From Dicyema japonicum (taxonomy: Eukaryota; Dicyemida; Rhombozoa; Dicyemidae): a stretch of DNA of 64,000 bases. The stretch covers positions 904,903-968,902 of the forward strand of contig RDEW01000005.1 of the NCBI GenBank assembly GCA_011109175.1, in the 5' to 3' direction. The notes under the pieces were generated by a model that saw only the letters and a list, made by a program, of their open reading frames with translations, was not told the DNA's origin and made no database searches. The translations under genes and the position numbers were made by a program. Positions 22,511-32,242 of this stretch are shown piece after piece (the stretch's first letter is position 1; each line of letters begins with the position of its first letter).

Positions 22511-22798
22511 TTAAATTATTAACCCAGCTTTGCTTGTATGTAAGAAGAACTTAAGACATAAAAACGCGATTCTAAGATAGGTCGTTCCAGAAAAAACGTG
22601 CTTCCTTGTTGCGGTGTATTTCCATATGGTATCACTTGTATGTGCTTGTGTTCTAAATAAAACACACAGTGAACAAAAATATTCAAATATTCCAAACATT
22701 CCGAGAATATATTCGATTTTAATTATTAGCACATTATCATCCGATATGTCTTTTAATGGATGAATTCTTAATCTCACATGTTTATATTCAAGCTTCAT
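22511..22798 (-). CDS. Hypothetical 95-residue frame, left-arm copy
   Basis: An open frame that stays open in both arms with several amino-acid differences. It contains a hydrophobic stretch (YILGMFGIFEYFCSLCVLF). The downstream DNA ends in GGGTTAATAATTTAATCC, the tail type of the local LINEs, so it may be element-derived. No family was recognised. Confidence 0.3.
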   Translation of the reverse strand: MKLEYKHVRLRIHPLKDISDDNVLIIKIEYILGMFGIFEYFCSLCVLFRTQAHTSDTIWKYTATRKHVFSGTTYLRIAFLCLKFFLHTSKAGLII

Positions 22799-22864
22799 TT
22801 TATGTCCACTTTCTCCTTTAGATCACTGATGCCTCTTATTAGATGAATTTACCAAACAGAACGG

Positions 22865-22965
22865 AATCTTTCGACCAGGTAAATACCAGTGTGGAACTTG
22901 AATCTACAAGTAATCGTGAGTCGAGCGCTAACCACTATACTGTCTAGTCACATGGCTAATAAGTT
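22865..22965 (-). repeat. tRNA-like segment (pseudo-tRNA or SINE head), left arm
   Basis: The minus strand reads CAGTATAGTGGTTAGCGCTC, like a tRNA D-arm/A-box, then GACTCACGATTAC and a T-arm-like GATTCAAGTTCC. The acceptor and T stems do not pair well, so it is not a convincing functional tRNA. The right-arm copy is at 40033-40105. Confidence 0.4.
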
Positions 22966-23610
22966 CATATGTTTATGAGAAATACGAAAAGCTTTAAATG
23001 CGAAATATCTTATCAATATTATTAATATCAGACATAAATAATTAATTATAGACAGATAATAGTAAAATCATGTCTAATATCATCATGTGATGTACATCAG
23101 ACAACATTCCGTTCGGCAATTGGAACAATGGAGACGCACAGGCTTTGGATGGCACGTAGATCAAGGTTAAAATCTCGTCCAGCCAAAAATTGGAAGAACT
23201 TTAGAGATCACTTGTAAGAAGTTACGCGTATATTAGACCGATTCCAGGTATGTTGATAATAATGTGGGTTCGTTCGTGCTAAGTATGATGATTAAAAAAA
23301 TTTTCGACAAGTCCGTTCTAATCAGATTATTTATTAACAAAATAATTATATCAAAAATTATTTAGAAATCCTGAATCGCCAGGTTGTTTCCTCTGACAAT
23401 AGCTATCAAGATACGCTCTCGAAGTCAGCAAGTCTCACGCAGATCCTTGGTGACCCTTTAGATTGTTAGTTTTTTGTATATAAACTCAAATTTGCCATCA
23501 TTTAATAAAATAAAACCCATTAATTAATCGAAATTCCTTGAGTTAAAATGAATGCAAATTTCAGTTTGAATTATGAAATACAAAGGGCTCCTGGACCGGT
23601 TCACGTCCGC
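22966..23610. other. Non-coding part of the left arm
   Basis: It matches 39375-40030 of the right arm. 23370-23460 contains a short copy of the LINE C-terminal sequence CCAGGTTGTTTCCTCTGACA / ATAGCTATCAAGATACGCTC, also seen at 14520 and 52770. Nothing else was recognised. Confidence 0.4.
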
Positions 23611-23614
23611 GCTA

Positions 23615-24307
23615 TTATCGTTGAAACAAATGGAGGTGTAAATAGGAATTTTCAAAAATATGTGACTTCTGGCTACACTCAGAATCATGCATGACCTCCG
23701 TGAAACTCAATAGTTTCTTCAGTAGATCTCGGAACGATAAGTGGTTAATTTTCTCGAGAGATTGTGAAACGAAGAAATTAGACAGCCACTTTTTGTCCCC
23801 TTGAAATTCATTCAAACACTCAAATGGATTCTCCTTTGAAGAATCGATTTCTGTGTTGTGAAGGTCGTTCAAAAAGTTAAGAGAAAGTAAGTAAAATTCA
23901 CTCAATAAAACCTGAATATTCAAGGTTTGAAAGTCTCATCATTGATAACAAGAATAAATATTTTCTCTTGAAGTAAAATAATTTATTACGCTTTTTGATT
24001 GACACGAAATCTTTGAATTCTTTAGCTGCCATCGGCAAGGGATCTGTCTGTGATTTAGCAGCCGGTACTCGGGAATCGGTACAGATATTTAGAATTATGC
24101 TAGATTTTGATTTCTGGCAATATCGAAAAATCATAAATACTGAATCAATGACAGTAATAGTTGAAAATAGTTCAAAGGTTTAGTCAGATTTTGGAACTCT
24201 TCAAGGTGACTGTTAATCAATTTTTTATAACTTTGTGGATCATTTTTTGCCATTTCGTCTAAATTTGACCAAATTTGGTCTAGATGCTTCGTAGTAAATT
24301 TATCCAT
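23615..24307 (-). CDS. PIH1-domain protein, left-arm copy with intact 5' half
   Basis: PIH1 proteins work with HSP90/R2TP in complex and axonemal dynein assembly. The first exon starts at 24307 and reads HLDQIWSNLDEMAKNDPQSY then KKLI, matching the family's 'W..LDdLaenDPegY.kFI'. A 41-nt intron (24140-24100) joins it to ILNICTDSRVPAAKSQTDPL, equivalent to 'iNlC....ipaP'. A second short intron near 24000 leads to KIFILVINDETFKP, like 'y.viDva.np'. The next frame (23923-23615, LLSLNFLNDL, ECLNEFQGDKK) requires a one-base shift that is present in both arms, so the 3' half is unresolved. The left copy is better preserved than the right. The C-terminal CS-like domain was not found. Confidence 0.55.
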
Positions 24308-24389
24308 TAAAGTTGCTTAGCAACAAATAACTTATTCGAAATTTACTCCAAATCAATATCAATCGAATCAGTCTTTCGCAGAGAAGTGA

Positions 24390-24893
24390 TGGTTCTATTA
24401 CTTAAACCTCCCACTTAGGCAAAAAAACAATTTATTTAAGAAAAACAGTTAGTAAATCGAAAAATGAGGTTTAGGCATAGAGTGTTCTTAACTTTTTTCT
24501 TTTTTGCTTTTATGTGAGTCTCGGAGACGATCCGGTTTCGCAGTGATTTATCCCCTTTTTGGCCTACCCCCACTTTTTTGCTATCAATGGTCTGATGTCT
24601 TCAAGGGGACAAAAAGTGGCTGTCTAATTTCTTCGTTTCACAATCTCCCGAGAAAAATAACAAAAAGTCGAAATCAAATTTAAAAATAATTTGGGTTCTA
24701 GAATTCCCGAGGTATTGCGACGGATTTAAATTTTGGATTAACGAGTGACTCGTCATAAGTAAATTATTCAGTTGCAACGGATTGTTTTTATGGATTCAAA
24801 CACGACCAGATAAGAGGAAACTAAGAACAATCTCTATTTCTTGGTCTTGGTGTATTTTGCCTATACGGAGGTTTAAGTAATCGAAACATTACA
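24390..24893. mobile_element. MITE with long terminal inverted repeats, carrying a PIH1-gene fragment, left arm
   Basis: The ends are inverted: ATTACTTAAACCTCC then TAGGCAAAA at 24395-24430, and its complement at 24855-24893. The inside has no transposase. 24597-24660 is an inverted near-copy of part of the neighbouring PIH1-domain gene (GACAAAAAGTGGCTGTCTAA; original at about 23750-23815). The right-arm copy is at 38095-38610. A lone end of the same type lies at 40965-41000. Confidence 0.6.
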
Positions 24894-25079
24894 CGTCTTC
24901 AAAGAAAGCAGATAATTAAAGGATAATTAAAGGACCTGAAAGCCAGGATATTTGTAACCAATTTTTGTTGAGACGTATGCAATTATTGGTCCCCAGCAGT
25001 ATAAAGCTCCTCAAAACTATCGGCCAAAGTCCAGGAACACGGAAGAGTGAACCCAAATGACTCAATGGCTCTTCCAAAT

Positions 25080-25430
25080 CATTGCCCTCATGCTATAATT
25101 ATTATATAACCCTAAAAGGGAACACCAAAAAAAAGGAGTTAAACCATCTAATTAAGTGATCCCGGTAGACCTCAACATGGTTGAGAGCTTTTTGACATGA
25201 TCCTTCATAGTACCCACAGCTTTTCTGAATCCATGACGATCCTCTTTCGTGAGAATTTGGAGAGGCGTGGGCTTTTTTCCCAATTTACGTGTACCCGAGG
25301 CTTTTTGGTAGATGCGATCGGACTCCGATCCGCATAGAGTGATGAAGCCCGGAACCTACTAACAATTTGTTTATCAAATAAATTTTTAGTTATTTTTTTT
25401 TTTTTAATAAAAATTTTTTTTAACAATTAA
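25080..25430 (-). mobile_element. LINE 3' fragment (KPRVHVNWEKSPRL type), left arm
   Basis: The minus-strand frame contains RASSLYADRSPIASTKKPRV and HVNWEKSPRLSKFSRKRIVM, then a 3' tail GGATCACTTAATTAGATGG and a TTAGGGTTATATAATAATTA end. The same block occurs at 37600-37890 (plus) and, diverged, at 56575-56765 (minus). It lies on the jockey-like 3' end family. 25425-25500 carries a left-only stretch with a short frame MSVEEACCVDCERVPSE of unknown meaning. Confidence 0.55.
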
Positions 25431-25739
25431 ACAAATGTCAGTTGAGGAAGCCTGCTGCGTGGATTGCGAACGAGTTCCCTCGGAGTATGTTATTTTTTTA
25501 AAATTATTTTGTTAAAAATAAATTATTTTAAATTCGAAAAATGAACCAAAACTCGCACAATTTATTTTTTGTAATTATGAATAGCAAGTAAAAATTTGAT
25601 TCAGAAAAATTATGTCTTGTTATGCAACGACTTAAATGTCGACACTACTCTATATAATTTTTCGATGCCAAGGAATTATTCACAAAAAATATGTTGGAAG
25701 AAATTATGGTACTTTTCTAAGCATATATTTTTACCTGGC

Positions 25740-26600
25740 AGTAGTTATTAATCGACTCTCCTTTCGTTTTCTGTGCAGCTGCAGTATTTTTTGAGCGTCA
25801 ATCGAAAATCTGTAAATACTGGGACTGCGTGTTTGCATCTAGTATGGCTTGTATTAACTTATCATCTTCGGATGATCTATGTTCACTAACTCCAACGAGA
25901 GGCTGACTCCACCTAAAAGTTTATAATTGCTTCAAACCATGTTATTACCGATTGATTCCGCGGATTTAGCCAGTAAACTGTCGGAAAACGACCATTCAAT
26001 CTGAATTTAGCAGATTGTCTATGTTTTACATCTTCAATTTCCACAGGAACAACCAAAATTGATGGGTAGTGCTCACATACGCCAAACCTAAAATAATATT
26101 AAAAGCTAATACAATTCGTTTATCTGGGAAATACCCCAAATGTCATTGGGAATGTCCAAACGTCATAGTTCCTTTGCTAAATTGAAGACTTCCCAGCCAT
26201 TTGAAAAGAATTTATCCTCCAAATAGTAAGCCTAAAGTTTGGTAGTGTCATCTACTTGCGGAAATGAGAATTTGGTAAGGAGATCGTAAATATCCTTTCC
26301 CACAGAAATCTTTGATGCTGACATAAACTTGTAAACACCCGTATCTTTGGACTCCACTACAATTAAAGTAGGTTCATTTGGCTGGTCCCGGATAATTCAA
26401 TGCTTCCGATGAGTCCGAAGGGAATTTCAAATTTAATAACTTCCTCAATTAGTTCTGATTCAAAAAAATTCTGATATTTGTAAAAGTTAGAGTTTTCACA
26501 AAGATGCGGATAGGGTGGACATAGACCACATCCTTGAATACGTTTCGTTCTTTCTCGAAGTTTTAGAAAATATCCACCCCGTATGAATTGACCAGACTTT
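25740..26600 (-). pseudogene. Myotubularin-related gene, truncated left-arm copy
   Basis: The minus strand reads, in order, [59 protein letters not shown] and [18 protein letters not shown], matching the start of the phosphatase region of myotubularin-related proteins. These are phosphoinositide 3-phosphatases or inactive partners. In-frame introns are visible at 26255-26232 (24 nt), 26112-26088 (25 nt) and 25937-25913 (25 nt). A TGA interrupts the frame after LAKEL, another stop follows QIFD, and the catalytic part is deleted at 25738. The right-arm copy continues for a further 0.95 kb. Confidence 0.65.
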
Positions 26601-26624
26601 TCGTTGTTTTTTAAGTTCCCGAAT

Positions 26625-26860
26625 CATTAATGCGGATTATTATTATTATAGGCACGTAAGCGATGCCAAGATCATGACAAAGCATGTGCAACACGAAAAG
26701 TTAACAATCTAATTAACGTCCCCTATCTTTTTCGATCCGTTGACATGTTCCGTAGCGTATCCTGAGATCTTCATCTAGAATAACCGGCAGTGTTGTCCTC
26801 GGCCGGCCGCGGAAACGAGAAGCTTTTAAGATTACCAACTGAATGCGGATTACCAACTGA
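26625..26860 (-). mobile_element. Short 3' end of the APE-type LINE, left arm
   Basis: On the minus strand the end matches the 3' end of the element at 58033-60977 (GGCCGACGAGG-like region, CATGTGCAACACG-type block, then TATAATAATAATAATCC). It is truncated to about 200 bases. Immediately outside is the duplicated GATTACCAACTGAAT, separated by GCG, which is the unoccupied form of the site filled by a 3-kb LINE in the right arm. Confidence 0.6.
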
Positions 26861-26984
26861 ATTTAATTATTTTCATGAAAACTTGAATATTTTTATGATA
26901 ATTTAAAATTTTTATTTTAATAGATAATCATTTATAATATTTATTTATATTTCATATAACCATAGATCCTCAAAAGGACCAGTA

Positions 26985-27332
26985 GAAAATATCCGCCCAA
27001 TAATACTTCTGAATTCGATACGCAAGGTGCTGGCAAACATTGAACTAAGCCGGATAAAGGGTGTGGCGGATCTATTCCTACCAGCAAGTCAACGTGGGTT
27101 CCGAGAAGGGAGGTCTACGTCAGACATTGTATGGAGCCACAGATGGCGCTGCGCAACACCAAAGATTCAAGAGCGCAACGACCGTGTTAGGAATAGATCT
27201 CTCCAGAGCTTTCGACTCAATAAATAGAAAGAAATTGATAAATGTGCTTGAACAAATATTGCATGAATCGTCGGTTAGGATAATCAGACTACTACTTGCG
27301 AACACAAGACTATCTGTGAGGACAGAAGGAGC
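26985..27332 (+). mobile_element. APE-type LINE reverse-transcriptase fragment ending at the inner edge of the left arm
   Basis: The plus strand reads RPIILLNSIRKVLANIEL, FREGRSTSDIVWSHRWRC, TTVLGIDLSRAFDSINRKK and SVRIIRLLLANTRLSVRTEG, with a frameshift near 27170. Similarity to the right arm stops abruptly at 27332, inside this reading frame. Confidence 0.7.
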
Positions 27333-29060
27333 AACGGCGGACATATTTCTCCACATCTCATCGGAAGCGGAAACCTGTAATGAAGTATTTGGAATATGGA
27401 TTTGGTTGTTACAAGCAGACGTTTGGAATTGTTGAAACAGAAACCGAAGATCTAGTCATAAGATCTAAAATACTGCACTTCGCGGCGATCCAGTCTTAAT
27501 ATAGTATTCATTCATCGCTATATTAGTGGGAGTATCCATTTCTTATCTGAACATATGTTCGAATAGCCTCATCTCAAATCAGTAATCTTACGACTCAAAG
27601 GACCAGCTGAACAAACATTATATAATCACTCAAAGTAAAGATTCAAGTTTATTGGTCATCTTTCATAATCAGATCATTTTTCCATTTTCTGATATCCACT
27701 AGTTCAGTTTTTGAAACATCCATCATTAGGTACCATTTCATAAGTTTATTGGGATTCTTGAATGTGTTAAAAAATGCCTTTCATTTTTTCGCTTCTGCCA
27801 ATAAATTGCCAATTGAAGGTCAGATACGCTCGAAAAAATGCCATCAATTACTGGGATCACATTAGTTAATGATTACATTATTTTTCAATAAAAACTTTTT
27901 TTCAACGAGCTACATGATTTATTAATTTTAAAAAATTTAAAAAAAAGTTAAATTAACTCATGGGAGACGTGAAAAAAGGTTGAGAAACACTGATTTAAAT
28001 TATGCTCAACATATGCAGTAATGCCAGAAATCTCAACTGAGAACGGCTATAAAAAGAACCGATTCACTATGTCGTGGTACTTCCTCCTTTTTCAAATATT
28101 CTCTTGTACTCACTGCGGAATCCGCATGCGACAATGACTTTAGCAAATTCCCATTAGAGAAAGTGTCCATGCACGTTGAATCTTAAGCAAGACACCTCCT
28201 TTAGTTCCATGGCATGGATGTTAAGCGATCCGGGCTCTTGTCATTACCTCTGTCAAGACCGACGGGTTTCAGAAAGCAAGTCAACCTGGAGTCTTCGATA
28301 TCTCTTATGACTGTCGAGAGGAACATATAATTTTGTTGGCCTAGGCACGGCAGCTAGCGAGGGATGAAATGTAGAATGGAATGGCGGAGACTTCAAATTA
28401 ATTCCCCGAAATGATAATTTCTCAAATCTCCTTTCTGATAAGGTCCTACAGAGATTTGAGAGAATCAGAAGTTATTTTGTATAGAAAATAACTAAAATCT
28501 TTTAGTAAAGAGGCCGGGATTACGTAAGCGTTCTTTCTGATCACCACTATTAAGAGCATTTTTATCTTTAATAAAGAAAATCGAAATCTTTTATTTCCCA
28601 TGTACATTTGTACTAAGGCTTTTCATATATGATATACCAGAAGTTTCAGGAACACCATTGTTTAAGTGATAAGTTTTTATTTTGAGGCCTTTTTATGTAA
28701 AAAATGATTATTTCCTTAATCACACGATGATTACGTGAATTTCGCATTATTTCCTTAACCAATTCTATAAAATTACAAGTTTGGAATCAATCAACTGTAA
28801 AATTACTATCATTTTAGGTTGCAGAATGGAGGTGGATGATTTATTGAGGTATGAATAAGAAATATATGAGATAAGCTTTCAAACCCCATACAAGTCCACT
28901 TTTTATTGAAAGTAATTCCAACCAAAAAAATTAGTTCTTATTGTATTCATGGTAGCCGGCTGTAAGCGAAGAGAACTTCGCTTCTAATATATCCTCATGT
29001 TATATCTAAAAATTAAGTTTTGTAAAAAAAGGATGATAACTGTCAAAAGCTTAATAACTG
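27333..29060. other. Spacer of the inverted duplication, first part
   Basis: Mostly unrecognised. 27975-28000 contains AAAGGTTGAGAAACACTG, like the terminal repeat of a hAT transposon, but no partner end was found. No gene was identified. Confidence 0.35.
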
Positions 29061-29068
29061 TTAATACC

Positions 29069-29368
29069 TTAATCGAAAATAAATAAGAGAAGAAAACAAT
29101 TTATTACGAAGAAAACAATCAAAATAATCCAGCTGATAGAATGGAATGGATGTTTCCCCTGACAACTTTCAGAGAAATCCTTTGGAACAACCATTCGGTT
29201 TCTCACGCTCATTGATTGATAACTTTCGAAATCATTGACACATGCGATCTTAGAAAAGAGACCGTCTTGGGCCTTAAGACTCCACCCCTCTCGACAACAA
29301 TGTACTGGAAATAGAATCTTGTGGAAAATCTGTCGTATTTTTTTATTTTGAAATTCACGAAACTCCAA
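29069..29368 (-). CDS. Hypothetical protein with C-terminal membrane segment
   Basis: A minus-strand frame of 99 codons. It contains CCREGWSLKAQ, a second and third cysteine region (IACVNDF, SESCQGKH) and ends with a strong hydrophobic stretch IILIVFFVINCFLLLFIF. That layout suits a small type-I membrane protein with a cysteine-bearing outside part. It is single copy, since it lies in the spacer. An upstream exon is likely because the start lacks a signal peptide. No family was recognised. Confidence 0.4.
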   Translation of the reverse strand: MEFREFQNKKIRQIFHKILFPVHCCREGWSLKAQDGLFSKIACVNDFESYQSMSVRNRMVVPKDFSESCQGKHPFHSISWIILIVFFVINCFLLLFIFD

Positions 29369-29772
29369 GCAGCCTCTTTAGTTTTCAGCGCGTTACCAGG
29401 AATATTTAATCAAAAAGGTTAATGTCATTGTCAAAATATTAAACAACCCTTCAAATTACACAAAAATATTTATAAAGGGAATTGATCTTAATAAATGAAT
29501 ATTCGTAAAAATTCCAAAGATGAATATTTCCCATGAAAACATAAAACTCGTTGTAAACAAGTTCAAAAAAAGGTTGAGATATTCCAAAATAAGAAAGACG
29601 TCTGCATCAATTATCAAAAAATAATTATGATTTACCGAGTTAAGTATTTTTATAAATTTATTAATTATTTTGTCATTTATTAACCTTTTTTTCAAAGTTA
29701 TTAACATTTTTGACAGTTAAAATAAAAAATAAAACTGCACTTTCGTGAGAATCAATAATAGCTACACCCATG

Positions 29773-30120
29773 CAGGAGACACACTTTCTTAGAGTAAGAA
29801 CAGTTATGATACTATTTTAGAAAGAAAACCAAGTAATACTGTTCACTTACTTTTTTCTTTTTTGTGCGTAGGAACTAGGTCCGCAGTGCACTATTCGTTG
29901 ATGACGGCGTTACTCGTCCAAGCATCATAGACAGTTATTTACAGGGTTTAACAAATGTTGACAAAACTTCGTATAAGTTAATTAAAAAGCTGTACGAAAC
30001 TAAGTCAACGTTTGAATTGGCTGAGCAAACAGATTTGTCGACTGATTGCGTTAGAAAAAGTATTGCAAAGATGTACATGCTGAGAACAGTTCATATGAAG
30101 AACTTTTTCACATGGGGATA
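29773..30120 (+). CDS. Hypothetical short spliced gene
   Basis: ATG at 29773 reads MQETHFLR, then a 27-nt GT-AG intron, then KENQ, a 46-nt intron and VRSALFVDDGVTRPSIIDSY followed by a helix-rich stretch (YKLIKKLYETKSTFELAEQT, DLSTDCVRKSIAKM). The last part could be a small winged-helix or HTH unit. The splices keep one frame to a stop at about 30120. No family was recognised. Confidence 0.35.
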
Positions 30121-30590
30121 GATTCTTGTCAATATGGGTTGCGTAGGTTGTGTCTATTCTATTTTGCATGATTGAATATACGTATGGGTATATCACTACT
30201 GAATATCCAATTTCCTCTTGTTGATTAACTCTTTTCATTGTTTAAGCTGGATAGTTAGGCCACAGGGATTCTTGATTTATTTAGTCGGCGTTTGGTAGGA
30301 ATCTTTGTTAATTTCCTTAGTGAAGTTAGGATTTTAGACTTTTTTGATGTCTCTTAGAATGTGATTTTTGTCAGTATTCCAAGGATAATTATTGAAAATT
30401 TTTCACGGAGGCATCACGTGACTTGAAGTCTCTACAGAAAACACTGCCAGGAATTTTACTGTAAGAAACGATTCCATTTTAGGACGTTCGTAGTTTATTA
30501 TGGTTTTCTGATGTCTAACAATAAGCGAGAGTAGTTCAATCGAAAATCAAACTACTAGTTAACTCCATCACTGACGCCATTTCTAACGAC
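30121..30590. other. Unassigned spacer sequence
   Basis: A minus-strand frame 30238-30005 overlaps the previous feature and is probably a shadow. Nothing else was recognised. Confidence 0.35.
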
Positions 30591-30599
30591 TCGTTACCA

Positions 30600-30865
30600 C
30601 GTCCCGCAATCAGTAGAGGTCTTTCCCATCTTTGAGGCATCTCCCAATTACCTTAAGGTCTTCATCAAGGACGGTTGGTAGGGTCGCCCTAGATCGATCA
30701 TGTAAACTCGGAGCGTCCAAAACAAAGTAATCCTCAATGGCCACGGGGTCCCAAGGTCCAGATGAAGTATATGTCCAAACAGCCTCCATCTTGCCTTCAG
30801 AATCTTTAGTATTATTATCAAGGCACTTTCACGAAAGCCATAATGATTATAGCCACGCATGTGCA
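30600..30865 (-). mobile_element. 3' scrap of the APE-type LINE
   Basis: The minus strand reads ARWRLFGHILHLDLGTPW and a frameshifted GRP..T.P block, the C-terminal signature 'RWRLFGH.LR....P.N..M..Y......GRPRTTLP' of the element at 58033-60977. Confidence 0.6.
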
Positions 30866-30935
30866 ACACTCAAAGAAAAAATATTTATAGTTAGTCTTTT
30901 CCATCTTCCTCTGTCGAATCCGAGTGATCTAATCT

Positions 30936-32110
30936 TCAAGGTCGTTTCCAGTCTTTAGATTTTTTTCTCACACGATTAAAGTCTTTGTTTAAGGCTGTCG
31001 GAAGTGTCGATCTTGGTCGTCCGCGGAAGCGTTTTTTGCAACTGTCAAAGTAATCTTCCATCGCTTTGTTAGCGGGTGCGTTCGGGTTATTCTTAGTACA
31101 TGCCCAAATAGCCTCCACCGGGCATATATCACATCCTTGCTGATGTACTAACACATAGACTTGTTGTAGATACCAGTGTCTGAATTTCTACGAGTCCACT
31201 CCATTACGAGTAAGCTTCTTAGTTGTTTACTTTAGGAACGAATCCAGTTTCAATAGTTGGTTGAAGGAACTTCCCCATGTCCCAGCATTATACAGTAGGA
31301 TCGGTTTCAACAAACGCGTTGTAAAGCCTGCATCTGATGTCAATTCCAAGTCCTTTAGACCTTAGGCATCCTTTCTTCAGTTTCACCTTTGTCGCATTTG
31401 CCAGTGTTTTCCTCCTTCGTACATCTTCAGCGTCTCCTAGTAGAAAGCCGAGCTTATTAGTACGTCTCCATCTTTCATGAGTAACATTTGATTTACGTAA
31501 TTTCAGTTTTGTTAACATTTACGCTTAGAACCCATTTCTCAAGCTTCGCAGATGCATATTCTAGCAGGTGTTGGAGTGAGTCACGTCCCGTGATACAAAA
31601 TCCACATCATCCGCATAAGATGTCTCTTCTATGTCTCATATATAGCATTTACGGAGATCGCGGAGTGCAGATTCAAGGTATATGGTCAATAGTAAAGGGG
31701 AGAGGGAATCACCCTGGGGTGTCCCAATCGTTGTTTTGAAACTGCGAGAAAGCTCCTTCTGTCCTCACAGATAGTCTTGTGTTCGCAAGTAGTAGTTTGA
31801 TTATCCTAACCGACGATTCATGCAATATTTGTTCAAGCACATTTATCAGTTTCTGTCTATTTATTGAGTCGAAAGCTCTGGAGAGATCTATTCCCAACAC
31901 TGTTGTTGAGCTCTTGAATCTTTGGTGCGTTGAGCAGCGCCATCTGTGGCTACATACAATGTCTGCCGTAGACCTCCCTTCATGGAACCCAATTTGACTT
32001 GCTGGTAGGTATAGATTTGCCACACCCTTTATCGGCTTAGTGCAATGTTTGCCAGCACATTGCGTATCGAATTCAGAAGTATTATCGGGCGGAGATTTTC
32101 TACTGGTCCT
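30936..32110 (-). mobile_element. Decayed APE-type LINE reverse transcriptase, spanning the inner edge of the right arm
   Basis: From 32110 downward the minus strand reads FHEGRSTADIVCSHRWRC, TTVLGIDLSRAFDSINRQK and LANTRLSVRTEGAFSQF. It then reads, with shifts, DTPG, the Y-x-D-D region, LGFLLGDAEDVRRRKTLANA and CKKRFRGRPRSTLPTAL. The palindrome boundary falls at 31752. The part below it (30936-31752) is outside the arm, so the right arm ends inside a LINE that the spacer completes. Confidence 0.75.
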
Positions 32111-32242
32111 TTTGAGGATCTTTGGTTATATGAAATAGAAATAAATATTATAAATGATTATCTATTAAAATCAAAATTTTAAATTATCATAAAAATATTC
32201 AAGTTTTGATGAAAATAATTAAATTCAGTTGGTAATCTGCTT

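Larger units (their letters stand above)
14484..27332 (+). repeat. Left arm of a giant imperfect inverted duplication
   Basis: Reading from 14484 inward, the sequence matches the reverse complement of 52824 back to 31753. Anchors include 14520/52790, 15028/52193, 18352/49190, 22249/45302, 23923/39059, 25400/37620 and 27332/31753. Divergence is modest and uneven, with indels and base changes, so this is not a trivial assembly foldback. The outer edge lies in ATTATAATTAAATTAATCTAG, beside a LINE C-terminal fragment. The inner edge lies inside a LINE reverse-transcriptase frame. Confidence 0.9.

Noticed and set aside
29882-30060. HORMA-domain or Hop1-like protein
   Set aside because: The helix-rich text gave no convincing match to the HORMA pattern; left as hypothetical.
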